NCBI GenBank assembly: GCA_020622085.1
Contig: JAHRYM010000002.1
Coordinates: 997,604-1,061,603 of the forward strand
Source of the DNA: Paracoccaceae bacterium
GTDB lineage: Bacteria; Pseudomonadota; Alphaproteobacteria; Rhodobacterales; Rhodobacteraceae
DNA: 64,000 bases
Reading direction: 5' to 3'
Part shown: positions 1 through 9,479 of the stretch, in pieces
Position numbering within the stretch: position 1 is the first letter of the stretch
Layout of the letters: the number at the start of each line of letters is the position of its first letter
The notes under the pieces: generated by a model
The model's database searches: none
Told to the model about the DNA's origin: nothing
What the model saw: only the letters and a program-made list of their open reading frames with translations
Program-made: the position numbers and the translations under genes

Positions 1-223
1 CCAGCTTGCGGATGGCAGTTCGGGGATCGATGCGGTCAATGATCTTCTGTCCGAACTGGGTGCTGTGCCGGTGATCTTCATCACCGCTTTCCCTGAACGC
101 CTGCTGACCGGCGAACGCCCGGAACCCGCCTTCCTGATTTCGAAGCCTTACAGCGAAGAACAGGTCCGGTCTGCGGTAAGCCAGGCCATGTTCTTCGCGT
201 CGACCGAAACCCTTGTCGGGTGA
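1..223 (+). CDS. phyR: PhyR response regulator, C-terminal end (partial)
   Basis: The gene runs in from the left edge; the last 73 codons end at TGA 221-223. The peptide contains VIFITAFPERLLTGERPEP followed by FLISKPYSEEQV, the beta4-alpha4-beta5 part of a receiver domain with its conserved Lys. The PERLLTGERPEP stretch is, as I know the family, characteristic of PhyR, the anti-anti-sigma factor of the alphaproteobacterial general stress response. PhyR has a sigma-like N-terminal half, missing here, and a C-terminal receiver. When phosphorylated it binds NepR and frees the sigma factor EcfG. The partner genes nepR and ecfG would be expected to the left, outside the window. The EcfG-like promoter just downstream fits this reading. 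Confidence 0.85.
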   Translation, partial: QLADGSSGIDAVNDLLSELGAVPVIFITAFPERLLTGERPEPAFLISKPYSEEQVRSAVSQAMFFASTETLVG

Positions 224-268
224 TCACGCAGCAATCTGCCTGTGTGACGCGAATGACAATTCCCCGGT

Positions 269-294
269 GGAACCCCTGCGTGACCTTCAAGGTT
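269..294 (+). promoter_or_regulatory. Candidate sigma-EcfG promoter
   Basis: GGAAC (269-273) is followed after 17 bases by GGTT (291-294). This resembles the EcfG consensus GGAAC-N16/17-(C)GTT and lies about 30 bases before the ATG at 327. Its position beside phyR and ahead of a stress-type membrane protein supports it. It was found by eye only. Confidence 0.5.
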
Positions 295-326
295 CAACTG
301 ACAAGGGTTCAGAAAGGAGATTCCCG

Positions 327-656
327 ATGGCTATTCATGACTCTACCTCGAAGGCGGCGGCGGATGCGGCCTCGAAGATGTCGGACCGGATGTCTTCGGT
401 AAAGGACGAACTGGGCGCGATGGCATCAAGCCTTTACGAGGGCGGCCGCGAACACGGAAAGGCATTGGCACGTTCGGCCAGCCATGATGCCAGCCGGCTG
501 ATGGAAAAGGGAACGGAAGCCGCAGGTCAGTTGCGCACGCAGGCATCCGATCTTGCGGGTCGCACGCAGGAAATGGTGCGCGAACGTCCTGCCGTCGCGC
601 TTGGCATCGCGGTGGGGCTTGGGGTGCTGGTCGGAATGCTGACGCGGCGCCGTTGA
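327..656 (+). CDS. DUF883 (ElaB/YqjD-type) membrane-anchored protein
   Basis: A 109-residue protein. Residues 1-80 are Ala/Ser/Glu/Arg-rich and look amphipathic helical. They are followed by RERPAVALG, one transmembrane segment (about 90-105) and a TRRR end. That is the layout of the DUF883/ElaB/YqjD family, whose E. coli members are C-tail-anchored and bind ribosomes in stationary phase. The ATG at 327 follows GAAAGGAG at good spacing and was preferred to an earlier GTG at 213. It lies between phyR and another small membrane protein, behind an EcfG-like promoter, so a role in the general stress response is inferred. Confidence 0.75.
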   Translation: MAIHDSTSKAAADAASKMSDRMSSVKDELGAMASSLYEGGREHGKALARSASHDASRLMEKGTEAAGQLRTQASDLAGRTQEMVRERPAVALGIAVGLGVLVGMLTRRR

Positions 657-663
657 CGGCTGC

Positions 664-996
664 GTGGCCATGGTCTTGATCCAGCTGTTCCTGAACAGGA
701 TGAAGCGGACGGTCCGCAAGGCCGTCCGCAAGACCGCTCTGGGGGCCGCCGCAGCGTTCTGTGCGCTGGTGGCCCTTGGTTTCTTCACGGCTGCAGGGTT
801 CCTGTGGCTGAGCGCAACCTTGAATCCGGTTGCTGCCGCTGCCATCGTCGGGGGGATTTACCTGGCGTTTGCCGTGTTGGCGATCATTCTTGCCGGCAAC
901 GACCGCACCGACGAACCGGAGCCCGCACCTGTGGTCTGGTCTTCGCTGGCCGAGGCCTTTCTGGCAGGTCTTGCCACGACACGAAAGAAAAAGTGA
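664..996 (+). CDS. Small phage-holin-family (YqjE-like) membrane protein
   Basis: A 110-residue protein with a basic N-terminus (NRMKRTVRKAVRK) and two strong hydrophobic helices, about residues 28-48 and 57-79. A short acidic then basic tail (DRTDEPEPAP ... TTRKKK) follows. This is the pattern of the holin-like YqjE family, which often follows a DUF883/YqjD gene, as here with a 7-base gap. It is probably co-transcribed with the DUF883 gene under the stress promoter. The start may be GTG 664 or ATG 670; neither has a clear Shine-Dalgarno site. The function is unknown and the holin name reflects fold similarity only. Confidence 0.6.
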   Translation: MAMVLIQLFLNRMKRTVRKAVRKTALGAAAAFCALVALGFFTAAGFLWLSATLNPVAAAAIVGGIYLAFAVLAIILAGNDRTDEPEPAPVVWSSLAEAFLAGLATTRKKK

Positions 997-1023
997 CATC
1001 AGATCCGGGCGCGGCCCTGGCGC

Positions 1024-1947
1024 TCAGCCCCGGGTGCTGCGGGCGCGATGTTCCCAGCGGAGCCGCGCCAGTTCGGCATTCACGACACCGCCCAGCAGCA
1101 CGATATAGGCCGAAATGTAGAACCACATGAGCAAGGCGATCACGGCGCCGATGGAGCCGTAGATCCGGTTGTAGCTGTGGAAGTTGGCCAGATAGAGCGA
1201 GAAGGCGGCCGAGGCCAGCGCCCAAAGGACCGCTGCCAGCAGCGCCCCAAGCGTGACCCAGGCATGACGGGCCTCGGGCTGGTTGGGGCCGTAGCGGTAG
1301 AACAGGCCCAAGGCGACAAGACCGACGACCGTCATCACCACGAAAGGCAGAACGGTCAGGATAAGCCCCTCCCACGACCCGAGGAACTCGACATGGGCGA
1401 GCACGGCCGTAACGCCGACGACGGTAGCAAATGCGGCAAGCACCAGCCCGATCAGCGCCAGTGTCATTGCCAGCGACGCAAACACCCGCAACAAGACCGG
1501 TTGATGGCCGCGCGAATGCACGGCGTTCAGGCCGGTGATCAACGAAGCGACGCCCGATCGGACCGAATAGAGGGCGATCAGCAAGGATATGACCGTAGTC
1601 CATCCATGCGTGCGGGTATTGGCCTGCAACAATGTGGTCAACTGGCCTTCCAGCAAAAGGAAAGCTTCTTCGGGGATGAAGTCCCGCGCGGCGTGCAGCC
1701 CGCCGGCGATGACGGTTGGATCGTAGAACCACCCCCAGATGGCGATGGTCGCTGCCATGCCAGGAAAGATCGAGAACATGCCATAAAAGGCAACTCCGGC
1801 CGCTATCAGCCCGAGATTGCGTTCGTCCAGCGCGTACCAGACGGCGCGCGTCAGTTCAGACAGGCGGATGGGCTCGATCGTGGACAGGAGCCGGCACTCC
1901 CTTCTGCGGGTTGCCGGTATCTTCGGCGATGGCCACCGGAACTGCAA
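1024..1947 (-). CDS. YihY/BrkB family inner-membrane protein
   Basis: About 307 residues with six hydrophobic segments. It has typical family stretches: AAGVAFYGMFSIFPG near residue 50, YSVRSGVASLITGLN near 125, and FYRYGPNQPEARHAWVT near 217. BrkB/YihY proteins are integral membrane proteins of uncertain role; some were once misnamed ribonuclease BN. The N-terminus is uncertain: the frame opens with TTG at 1947, no ATG lies near the first helix, and homology begins at about IRLSELTRAVW. It converges with the holin-like gene, with only 27 bases between them. Confidence 0.75.
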   Translation of the reverse strand: MQFRWPSPKIPATRRRECRLLSTIEPIRLSELTRAVWYALDERNLGLIAAGVAFYGMFSIFPGMAATIAIWGWFYDPTVIAGGLHAARDFIPEEAFLLLEGQLTTLLQANTRTHGWTTVISLLIALYSVRSGVASLITGLNAVHSRGHQPVLLRVFASLAMTLALIGLVLAAFATVVGVTAVLAHVEFLGSWEGLILTVLPFVVMTVVGLVALGLFYRYGPNQPEARHAWVTLGALLAAVLWALASAAFSLYLANFHSYNRIYGSIGAVIALLMWFYISAYIVLLGGVVNAELARLRWEHRARSTRG

Positions 1948-2037
1948 CGCCCCGCGTCTTGTCCGGTTTAACGGAAAGGTGCTGCAATCGGCACCGGATG
2001 CGCGGCACCGGAGGTGCCGATCTGTTCGTGGCCTGCG

Positions 2038-3327
2038 TCAAGCGGCCGGCGTGTCGCGCGACGGACCAAGCAAGCCTTCGGTCACGGCGGACAGCGCCAA
2101 TGCCGCAGCGCCATGACCCCAAAGCAGGTCGCCCCATGCGTGGATCTCGATCCGGGGCGCGGGTCTGCCCGTGTTCAGGGCCAGTGCCTCTATCTCGGCC
2201 AGGGTTTCCTTGGCGTAAAGGTAGTCGTAGCGCATGCGTTCGCCCGAAAGGATGATCAGTTCAGGGTCGAACAGATTCACGACATTGGCCAGACCCAGTG
2301 CCAGATAGCGCCCGGCACGATGGAAGATCGACCGCGCCGCCGCATTGCCGGCCTTGGCGTGGTCATAAAGGCTTTCCAGCAGGATATTCATCGACTGCGT
2401 TTCCCGGCTGGACCAGTTGAGGGCAGTGGTCGCCTCGCGTGCAAGGGCATAATCCGCAATGTAAGCCTCGAGGCAGCCGCGCTGGCCGCAGCGGCAAAGC
2501 GCGCCGTCAAGCTGAACCTTGGTGTGGCCCAGCTCTGTCCCCAGTCCCTGCGCGCCGCGATAGATGCGGTGGTTCAGCACGAAACCCATGCCGACGCCGT
2601 GTTCGATGGTGACGACGGCGAAATCCGACAGCCTGCGCCCGGCACCGAACCAGAGTTCGGCAAGCGTCACGAGGTTGGCGTCGTTGTCCACATTCACCGG
2701 CAGGCCCAATACCTCGGCCGCCATCGCGGCAACCGGAACATGCCGTTCCGACAGCACCGGGCACCAATGGGCGATGCCGCTGTTCGTGTCGACGAAGCCG
2801 GGAAGGCCAAGGCCCACCGCTGACAGATCGCCGGGATTCAACCCGATATTGGCGCAGACCCGTGTCAGGATCTCGGCGACAAGGCGGATCAGTTCCGCAG
2901 GTTCGACAGGGCCGGGATCGCGCGGGATCGATTCGCCGCCCATGACGTTGCCCGCGAAATCCATCACCACCGCGATCAGCCCGCGATCCCAGAGCTTCAC
3001 CCCGCCCACGTAATGCGCTGCCGCCCGCACACCCAGCGATACCGCCGGCCGACCGCGCGCGCCTTCGGAGGCGGTGGAAACTTCCTCCAGCAGGCCAAGT
3101 TCGATCAGTTCCGATGTGAGCGTCGTCACGCTTGCCGGGCTGATGGCCAGCTCGCGTGCAACCTGCACTCTGGGCATCTGGCCGGCGGCACGAACCCGTT
3201 CGAAGATCTGCTGGCGCAGCGGCCGCGGCGTTTCCGACAGCGAGGGGATCATCGGGCCGCATCCCTGGCGTTCCTGATCATTGAAGGTCAGGAAGGGTTG
3301 CCCTGCGCGAAGGGTGCTGCGGGTCAT
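2038..3327 (-). CDS. xylR: ROK-family transcriptional regulator of the xylose operon
   Basis: 429 residues. An N-terminal winged helix (RVQVARELAISPASVTTLTSEL, roughly residues 45-70) is followed by a ROK sugar-kinase-like domain. That domain has VDNDANLVTLAE and the zinc motif CRCGQRGCLEAY. Proteins with this layout (XylR, NagC, Mlc) are sugar-responsive repressors. It is divergent from xylFHGBA, so control of that operon, probably repression relieved by xylose, is inferred. ATG 3327 is preceded by GGAGG at good spacing; an upstream TTG at 3342 overlaps that site and was rejected. The symbol rests on position and family. Confidence 0.8.
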   Translation of the reverse strand: MTRSTLRAGQPFLTFNDQERQGCGPMIPSLSETPRPLRQQIFERVRAAGQMPRVQVARELAISPASVTTLTSELIELGLLEEVSTASEGARGRPAVSLGVRAAAHYVGGVKLWDRGLIAVVMDFAGNVMGGESIPRDPGPVEPAELIRLVAEILTRVCANIGLNPGDLSAVGLGLPGFVDTNSGIAHWCPVLSERHVPVAAMAAEVLGLPVNVDNDANLVTLAELWFGAGRRLSDFAVVTIEHGVGMGFVLNHRIYRGAQGLGTELGHTKVQLDGALCRCGQRGCLEAYIADYALAREATTALNWSSRETQSMNILLESLYDHAKAGNAAARSIFHRAGRYLALGLANVVNLFDPELIILSGERMRYDYLYAKETLAEIEALALNTGRPAPRIEIHAWGDLLWGHGAAALALSAVTEGLLGPSRDTPAA

Positions 3328-3384
3328 TTCTTTAACCTCCAAATTATTCCAAGGGCTTCTATCAGCTTATTCGCGCTTGCATCG

Positions 3385-3416
3385 GGCATTTTGCCGCGTT
3401 GCAGCGGCAAAATGCC
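3385..3416. promoter_or_regulatory. Perfect 13-bp inverted repeat in the xylR-xylF gap
   Basis: Arms GGCATTTTGCCGC (3385-3397) and GCGGCAAAATGCC (3404-3416) are exactly complementary, with a 6-base centre. It lies midway between the divergent xylR and xylF starts. It could be an operator for the ROK regulator or a hairpin in the xylR 5' leader. No U-run follows, so a terminator is less likely. Confidence 0.55.
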
Positions 3417-3450
3417 TCGGTTCCTGCCACTGACCCAGTCTTGTCGCATG

Positions 3451-3476
3451 ATTTTAATTTGACAACTAAAATTAAT
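3451..3476. promoter_or_regulatory. AT-rich imperfect palindrome with a -35-like TTGACA
   Basis: ATTTTAATTT (3451-3460) faces CTAAAATTAAT (3466-3476), an AT-rich imperfect palindrome of the kind ROK regulators bind. A -35-like TTGACA at 3459-3464 overlaps it, about 85 bases before the xylF ATG. A repressor bound here would block the xylF promoter. The -10 element is not clear. Confidence 0.45.
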
Positions 3477-3547
3477 AGCCGCATCGTTCAAGAACTCCGG
3501 CACAGGGTGCCGTGACAGGGGCAAATGCCCGAACAGGGAGGTTACGC

Positions 3548-4570
3548 ATGCACAAGTCCATTCTGGCAGCGGTGGCTCTGACCGCCGGCTTTGCCGCCAC
3601 TTCGGCCATGGCCGAGATGAAGGTCGGTGTTTCCTGGTCGAACTTCCAGGAAGAACGCTGGAAAACGGATGAAGCCGCGATCAAGGCCGCGCTTGAAGCC
3701 GCTGGTGCCACCTATGTTTCCGCCGATGCGCAGTCGTCGTCGGCCAAGCAGCTGTCGGATATCGAATCGCTTCTGGGTCAGGGCGTCAATGCGCTGATCG
3801 TGCTGGCGCAGGACACGCAGGCCGTGATTCCGGCTGTGCAGGCGGCGGCGGACCAAGGGATTCCGGTCGTGGCTTATGACCGGCTGATCGAAGACCCGCG
3901 GGCCTTCTACCTGACCTTCGACAACGTCGAGGTGGGCCGGATGCAGGCGCGCGAGGTGCTGAAGGTGGCTCCGAAGGGCAATTACGTGATGATCAAGGGT
4001 TCGAACACCGATCCGAACGCCGATTTCCTGCGTGGCGGACAGCAGGAGGTGCTGCAACCGGCGATCGACAAGGGCGACATCAAGATCGTGGGCGAGGCCT
4101 ATACCGATGGCTGGCTGCCCGCGAACGCGCAGAAGAACATGGAACAGATCCTGACCCAGAACGACAACAAGGTGGATGCCGTCGTCGCCTCGAATGATGG
4201 CACGGCGGGTGGCGCGATTGCGGCGTTGGCGGCGCAGGGCATGGTGGTTCCTGTGTCCGGCCAGGATGCCGACAAGGCGGCGCTGAACCGGATTGCCGCC
4301 GGGACGCAGACGGTGTCGGTCTGGAAGGATTCGCGCGACCTGGGCAAGAACGCCGCCGAAATCGCGCTGGCGCTGGCGGGCGGCAAGAAGAACACCGAAA
4401 TCGACAAGGTGCAGACCTTCAAGACCCCCGGCGGCAATGACATGAGCGCCGTTCTGCTGACCCCGGTGCCGATCACCAAGGACAACCTTGGCCTTGTGGT
4501 CGATGCCGGCTGGATCACCAAGGAAGAACTGTGCCAGGGCGTGACCGGCGGTCCGGCCCCCTGCAACTGA
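3548..4570 (+). CDS. xylF: D-xylose ABC transporter substrate-binding protein
   Basis: 340 residues. The signal peptide is [22 protein letters not shown] with cleavage near residue 22. It is followed by a periplasmic sugar-binding fold: [17 protein letters not shown] at the N-terminus of the mature protein, then [18 protein letters not shown] and [13 protein letters not shown]. These match XylF, the periplasmic xylose receptor, rather than ribose or glucose receptors. ATG 3548 follows GGGAGG at ideal spacing; a start 36 bases upstream would bury the signal peptide. It is the first gene of xylFHGBA and should be the most highly expressed, with a hairpin placed just after it. Confidence 0.93.
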   Translation: MHKSILAAVALTAGFAATSAMAEMKVGVSWSNFQEERWKTDEAAIKAALEAAGATYVSADAQSSSAKQLSDIESLLGQGVNALIVLAQDTQAVIPAVQAAADQGIPVVAYDRLIEDPRAFYLTFDNVEVGRMQAREVLKVAPKGNYVMIKGSNTDPNADFLRGGQQEVLQPAIDKGDIKIVGEAYTDGWLPANAQKNMEQILTQNDNKVDAVVASNDGTAGGAIAALAAQGMVVPVSGQDADKAALNRIAAGTQTVSVWKDSRDLGKNAAEIALALAGGKKNTEIDKVQTFKTPGGNDMSAVLLTPVPITKDNLGLVVDAGWITKEELCQGVTGGPAPCN

Positions 4571-4580
4571 TCTTCGCGTA

Positions 4581-4606
4581 AAGCCCCGGCCATGGAGCCG
4601 GGGCTT
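4581..4606 (+). terminator. Intercistronic stem-loop between xylF and xylH
   Basis: A perfect 10-bp stem, AAGCCCCGGC (4581-4590) with GCCGGGGCTT (4597-4606), has a 6-base loop and no U-run. Such hairpins after the binding-protein gene of ABC operons usually protect the upstream mRNA or partly terminate, giving more binding protein than permease. Confidence 0.6.
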
Positions 4607-4657
4607 CACCCCAGGCCGCCCGGCCCAGGCGGCAGCCGTTCAATCACAGGACCGGAC

Positions 4658-5956
4658 ATGACTGACGTGGCCTCCCCCCATACTGATCCCGAACAGAAGC
4701 GCGGCCTGTTCGAGACGCTGGAAATCGACACCCGGCTTCTGGGCATGATCGGTGCCTTCATCCTGATCTGTCTGGCCTTCACCTGGTATACCGATGGCCG
4801 GTTCCTCTCGGCGCGGAACATCTTCAACCTGACGATCCAGACCGTTTCGGTCGCGATCATGGCGACGGGAATGGTCTTCGTGATCGTCATGCGCCACATC
4901 GATTTGTCGGTGGGGGCGCTTCTGGCGCTGTGTTCGGCGGTGATGGGCCTCTTGCAGGTGCGGATCCTGCCGCAATACGGCATTCCGCTGGGTAGCCCGC
5001 TGATCGCGCCGATCGCCATGGCTGCGGGCATTCTGACCGGCGCGGCGGTGGGGGCGCTGAATGGCTGGCTGGTCGGCTATCAGGGGGTTCCTGCCTTCAT
5101 CGTCACGCTGGGCGGGTTGCTGATCTGGCGCAATGTCGGGTGGTATCTGACATCGGGCCAGACCCTTGGTCCGCTTGATCCCACCTTCCTGAAGTTCGGC
5201 GGATCGGAAGGCACGCTTGGCGTCACGCTTTCCTGGATCATCGGGGCGCTGGCGGCGGCCGCTGCCGTCTGGGCGGTATGGCGCGCACGGCAGGTCAAGG
5301 AGCGCCACGAATTTCCGGTCAAGCCCATCGGTGCCGAAGTCGCGCTGTCAGTCGTGATCGCCGCGTCGATCCTTGGATTTGTCTATTTCCTCAATTCCTA
5401 CCTGATCCCGGACGCCCGGCTGAAACGGATGTTCGAGGCGCGCGGCGAGGTGATGCCCGAGGGCTATACCGAAGGCTTCGGCCTGCCGATTTCCGTCGTC
5501 GTGGTGATCGTCGTGGCGATCGTGATGACGATCATCGCGCTTCGGACCAGGTTCGGGCGCTATATCTTTGCCGCCGGCGGCAACCCCGATGCGGCCGAGC
5601 TTTCGGGCATCAACACCCGCTGGCTGACCGTCAAGGTCTTTGCGCTGATGGGGATTCTCTGCGGGCTTTCGGCGGTGATCGCACAGGCCCGGTTGCAGAA
5701 CCATACCAATGACCTTGGCACGCTGGACGAGCTGCGCGTCATCGCGGCCGCTGTCATCGGCGGCACGGCGTTGTCGGGCGGGGTCGGCACGATCTATGGC
5801 GCGATCCTTGGCGCATTGATCATGCAATCGCTGCAATCGGGGATGGCGATGGTTGGCGCCGAAGCACCTTTCCAGAACATCGTCGTCGGCGTGGTCCTTG
5901 CCCTCGCCGTCTGGCTGGACATCCAGTATCGCAAGCGCACCGGCGCGCTGAAATAG
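4658..5956 (+). CDS. xylH: D-xylose ABC transporter permease
   Basis: 432 residues and about ten hydrophobic segments, beginning near residue 30. It contains MATGMVFVIVMRHIDLSVG and the EAA-like region AAELSGINTRWLTVKVFALMGILCG near residue 310, typical of the XylH/RbsC permease family. The long loop after TM6 (about residues 210-275) is usual for XylH. ATG 4658 begins the conserved part; the frame stays open upstream across the hairpin, so an earlier start is unlikely. It forms the membrane channel with XylG at the inner membrane. Confidence 0.9.
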   Translation: MTDVASPHTDPEQKRGLFETLEIDTRLLGMIGAFILICLAFTWYTDGRFLSARNIFNLTIQTVSVAIMATGMVFVIVMRHIDLSVGALLALCSAVMGLLQVRILPQYGIPLGSPLIAPIAMAAGILTGAAVGALNGWLVGYQGVPAFIVTLGGLLIWRNVGWYLTSGQTLGPLDPTFLKFGGSEGTLGVTLSWIIGALAAAAAVWAVWRARQVKERHEFPVKPIGAEVALSVVIAASILGFVYFLNSYLIPDARLKRMFEARGEVMPEGYTEGFGLPISVVVVIVVAIVMTIIALRTRFGRYIFAAGGNPDAAELSGINTRWLTVKVFALMGILCGLSAVIAQARLQNHTNDLGTLDELRVIAAAVIGGTALSGGVGTIYGAILGALIMQSLQSGMAMVGAEAPFQNIVVGVVLALAVWLDIQYRKRTGALK

Positions 5957-5965
5957 GGGGCGGCC

Positions 5966-6742
5966 ATGACCATTGAAACAAAGATCGACCCGCGTGGCAC
6001 ACCGCTTGTCGAGATGCGCGACATCTCGATTTCCTTCGGAGGCATCAGGGCGGTGGACCATGTGTCGATCGACCTTTTCCCCGGTGAGGTGGTGGGTCTG
6101 CTGGGCCACAATGGCGCCGGAAAGTCGACGCTGATCAAGTGCCTGTCAGGCGCCTATCACGCCGACGCGGGCGATATCTTCATCAACGGCGAGCAGGCCG
6201 TGATCAACAACCCGCGCGACGCGCGCGGCTACAACATCGAGACGATCTATCAGACGCTTGCGCTGGCCGACAACCTGGATGCAGCATCGAACCTGTTTCT
6301 GGGGCGTGAACTGGTCACGCCGATGGGCTTCGTCGACGACGGCGCGATGGAAGCCGAGACGCGCAAGATCATGGCGCGGCTCAACCCGAATTTCCGCAAG
6401 TTCAAGGTGCCGGTTGCGGCGCTGTCCGGCGGGCAGCGGCAATCGGTGGCCATTGCACGGGCGGTCTATTTCAACGCACGCATCCTGATCATGGATGAGC
6501 CGACCGCAGCCCTTGGTCCGCATGAAACCCAGATGGTTGCCGAACTGATCCAGGAACTGAAGCGCGAAGGGCTTGGGATCTTCCTGATCGAACATGACAT
6601 CCACGCGGTGATGAAGCTTTGCGACCGGGCGGTGGTGATGAAGAACGGTGCACGCGTCGGCACGGTGAACGTGGCCGAGGTGACAGACGATGACATCCTT
6701 GGAATGATCATCCTCGGCAAGAAACCTCCGCAGGCAGTCTGA
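5966..6742 (+). CDS. xylG: D-xylose ABC transporter ATP-binding protein, single-domain type
   Basis: 258 residues with a complete ABC cassette: Walker [10 protein letters not shown] at 47-55, signature LSGGQRQ near 152, and Walker [12 protein letters not shown] near 172. It powers xylose import with XylF and XylH. Unlike E. coli XylG, about 510 residues with two cassettes, this has one cassette and presumably works as a homodimer, as I recall for several alphaproteobacterial xylose transporters. The stop overlaps the xylB ATG by one base, indicating translational coupling. Confidence 0.9.
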   Translation: MTIETKIDPRGTPLVEMRDISISFGGIRAVDHVSIDLFPGEVVGLLGHNGAGKSTLIKCLSGAYHADAGDIFINGEQAVINNPRDARGYNIETIYQTLALADNLDAASNLFLGRELVTPMGFVDDGAMEAETRKIMARLNPNFRKFKVPVAALSGGQRQSVAIARAVYFNARILIMDEPTAALGPHETQMVAELIQELKREGLGIFLIEHDIHAVMKLCDRAVVMKNGARVGTVNVAEVTDDDILGMIILGKKPPQAV

Positions 6743-8178
6743 TGTATATCGGGCTTGATCTGGGGACTTCGGGCCTGAAAGGGATTCTGATCGACGAGGA
6801 TCAGAAGGTGCTGTCGGAGGCATCGGCACCGCTGAATGTCAGCCGCCCCCGGGATGGCTGGTCGGAGCAGTCGCCGACCGACTGGATCGCAGCGGCGGAA
6901 ACGGTGCTGGGCCGGCTGTCCGAACATGGCCTGTCGGCGGTGCGGGGCATCGGGCTCTCGGGGCAGATGCATGGTGCCACGCTGCTGGACGGGTCGGACA
7001 ATGTGTTGCGGCCCTGCATCCTGTGGAACGATACACGCGCGCACCTTGAAGCCGCCGAGCTGGACGCCGATCCGAAATTTCGCGCGACTTCGGGCAATAT
7101 CGTGTTCCCCGGCTTCACGGCACCCAAGCTTATGTGGGTGGCGCGGCATGAACCGGCGGTATTTTCGCGCACCGCAAGGGTATTGTTGCCCAAGGACTAC
7201 CTGCGCCTGTGGCTGACGGGCGAGCATGCGGCAGACATGTCGGATGCGGCGGGCACAAGCTGGCTTGATACCGGGGCGCGGGACTGGTCAGACGCGCTTT
7301 TGGCTGCGACGGGGATGAACCGCGCGATGATGCCGCGACTGGTCGAGGGATCCGACCCCTCGGGGATGTTGCGCGATGCGCTGGCAGGGCGGTTTGGCCT
7401 GCCACGGGGCGTGGTCGTCGCGGGCGGCGGCGGTGACAATGCGGCATCGGGAATCGGCGTGGGAGTGGTCCGCGCGGGACAGGCCTTCGTCAGCCTGGGC
7501 ACTTCGGGCGTGCTGTTTGCCGCCAATGACGGCTACCGACCAGATGCAGCGACGGCGGTGCACACCTTCTGCCATGCGCTTCCGGGCACGTGGCACCAGA
7601 TGGGGGTGATCCTGGCGGCGACCGATGCGCTGAACTGGTTTGCGCGGCTGGTCGGATCGGATGCGGAATCGCTGACATATGACATGGGCCCGCTTCGAGC
7701 GCCGGGCAAGACGCGGTTCCTGCCCTATCTGGGCGGGGAACGCACACCGCTGAACGATGCCCTGATCCGTGGCGCCTTTGTCGGGCTTGAACACGCGACC
7801 GACCGCGCGGCGGGCACGCGCGCGGTGCTGGAAGGCGTGGCCTTTGCCATCCGCGATTGCCGCGATGCGCTGGCCAGCACCGGCACGCGGATCGACCGGC
7901 TCCTGGCGGTGGGCGGCGGCGCGCGGTCGGACTACTGGCTGTCGGCCATCGCCACGGCACTGAATACTCCCGTCAGCCTGCCCGCAGCCGGCGATTTCGG
8001 TGCGGCATTCGGCGCGGGGCGGCTGGCGATCATGGCGGCGACCGGGGCGGGGGCGGAGGTGGCGCGGATGCCGGCGATTGCCCGCGTGATCGAACCGGAG
8101 GCCACACTGAGGGACGCTTTCGATGAAGGGCACGCGCGCCACGCCGCCGCCCGCAACGCGATAAAGGGGCTGACATGA
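6742..8178 (+). CDS. xylB: Xylulokinase
   Basis: 478 residues, FGGY carbohydrate kinase family. It has the phosphate-1 motif [17 protein letters not shown] at residues 2-18, GLSGQMHGA near 72, and the C-terminal signature region with [11 protein letters not shown] near 390. It phosphorylates D-xylulose to xylulose 5-phosphate, the second catabolic step. It overlaps xylG by one base and xylA by four (ATGA), so it lies within one operon. Length and motifs are normal for the family. Confidence 0.93.
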   Translation: MYIGLDLGTSGLKGILIDEDQKVLSEASAPLNVSRPRDGWSEQSPTDWIAAAETVLGRLSEHGLSAVRGIGLSGQMHGATLLDGSDNVLRPCILWNDTRAHLEAAELDADPKFRATSGNIVFPGFTAPKLMWVARHEPAVFSRTARVLLPKDYLRLWLTGEHAADMSDAAGTSWLDTGARDWSDALLAATGMNRAMMPRLVEGSDPSGMLRDALAGRFGLPRGVVVAGGGGDNAASGIGVGVVRAGQAFVSLGTSGVLFAANDGYRPDAATAVHTFCHALPGTWHQMGVILAATDALNWFARLVGSDAESLTYDMGPLRAPGKTRFLPYLGGERTPLNDALIRGAFVGLEHATDRAAGTRAVLEGVAFAIRDCRDALASTGTRIDRLLAVGGGARSDYWLSAIATALNTPVSLPAAGDFGAAFGAGRLAIMAATGAGAEVARMPAIARVIEPEATLRDAFDEGHARHAAARNAIKGLT

Positions 8179-9479
8179 CCGAATTTTTCAAGGGAATCCC
8201 GCAAATCCGATTTGAGGGGCCGGAATCGACGAACGAGTTCGCCTTCCGCCACTACAACCCCGATGAAATGATTCTGGGCAAGCGGATGGAGGACCACCTG
8301 CGCTTTGCCGTCGCCTATTGGCACAGTTTCGCCTGGCCGGGCGGCGATCCCTTCGGCGGCCAGACGTTTGCGCGACCCTGGTTTGGCGACACGATGGATC
8401 TGGCGCGACTGAAGGCTGATGTGGCCTTCGAGATGTTCGGTCTGCTGGGCGTTCCGTTCTTCTGCTTCCACGATGCCGATGTGCGCCCCGAAGGCGCAAG
8501 CTTTGCCGAAAGCCTGCGCAATCTTGAAGAAATCACCGACTATTTCGCCGACAAGATCGAAGGGGGCCGCACGAAGCTGTTGTGGGGGACGGCCAACATG
8601 TTCTCGCATCGGCGCTGGATGGCGGGGGCGGCCACCAACCCCGATCCGGACGTCTTTGCCTATGCCGCGGCGACAGTGAAATCCTGCATGGACGCCACGC
8701 ATCGGTTGGGTGGGCAGAACTATGTCCTGTGGGGTGGGCGCGAAGGCTACGAAACGCTGCTCAACACCGATCTGAATCGCGAAAGCCAGCAGGCGGGCCG
8801 GTTTCTGCAGATGGTCGTCGATTACAAGCACAAGATCGGCTTCGAAGGCGCGATCCTGATCGAGCCGAAACCACAGGAGCCGTCGAAACACCAGTATGAT
8901 TACGACGTGGCCACGGTTTACGGGTTCCTGAAACGCTTCGGTCTGGAAAACGAGGTGAAGGTGAACATCGAGCAGGGCCATGCGATTCTTGCGGGCCATT
9001 CGTTCGAGCATGAACTTGCGCTGGCGGCATCGCTGGGGCTGTTCGGCTCGATCGACATGAACCGCAACGATTATCAGTCGGGCTGGGATACCGACCAGTT
9101 TCCCGACAATGTTCCCGAAATGGCGCGCGCCTATTACGAGGTGATCCGCGCCGGCGGCTTCACCACCGGGGGCACGAATTTCGACGCCAAGATCCGGCGG
9201 CAAAGCCTGGATCCGGAAGATCTGATCCTGGCCCATGTCGGCGGGATGGATATCTGCGCGCGGGCCTTGAAGGCTGCGGCGGCGCTGTGGGAAGACGGGT
9301 CGCTGGAACGGGCGCGCGGCGAACGCTATGCCGGCTGGGACAGGCCAGAGAACCTGGCGATGCTGAAGGGCGGAACCCTTGACGGGATCGCGGCCAGGGT
9401 GCTGGCCCAGGACATCGACCCTCAGCCACGGTCGGGGAAACAGGAGCGGTTGGAGAACCTCTGGAACCGGTTCGTCTAG
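8175..9479 (+). CDS. xylA: Xylose isomerase
   Basis: 434 residues. Active-site stretches are visible: [12 protein letters not shown] with the catalytic His near residue 98, [15 protein letters not shown] around 235, and [15 protein letters not shown] around 297 with metal ligands. It interconverts D-xylose and D-xylulose and depends on divalent metal. It is the last gene of the operon and starts within the xylB stop (ATGA). In many proteobacteria xylA comes before xylB; here it follows. Confidence 0.95.
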   Translation: MTEFFKGIPQIRFEGPESTNEFAFRHYNPDEMILGKRMEDHLRFAVAYWHSFAWPGGDPFGGQTFARPWFGDTMDLARLKADVAFEMFGLLGVPFFCFHDADVRPEGASFAESLRNLEEITDYFADKIEGGRTKLLWGTANMFSHRRWMAGAATNPDPDVFAYAAATVKSCMDATHRLGGQNYVLWGGREGYETLLNTDLNRESQQAGRFLQMVVDYKHKIGFEGAILIEPKPQEPSKHQYDYDVATVYGFLKRFGLENEVKVNIEQGHAILAGHSFEHELALAASLGLFGSIDMNRNDYQSGWDTDQFPDNVPEMARAYYEVIRAGGFTTGGTNFDAKIRRQSLDPEDLILAHVGGMDICARALKAAAALWEDGSLERARGERYAGWDRPENLAMLKGGTLDGIAARVLAQDIDPQPRSGKQERLENLWNRFV

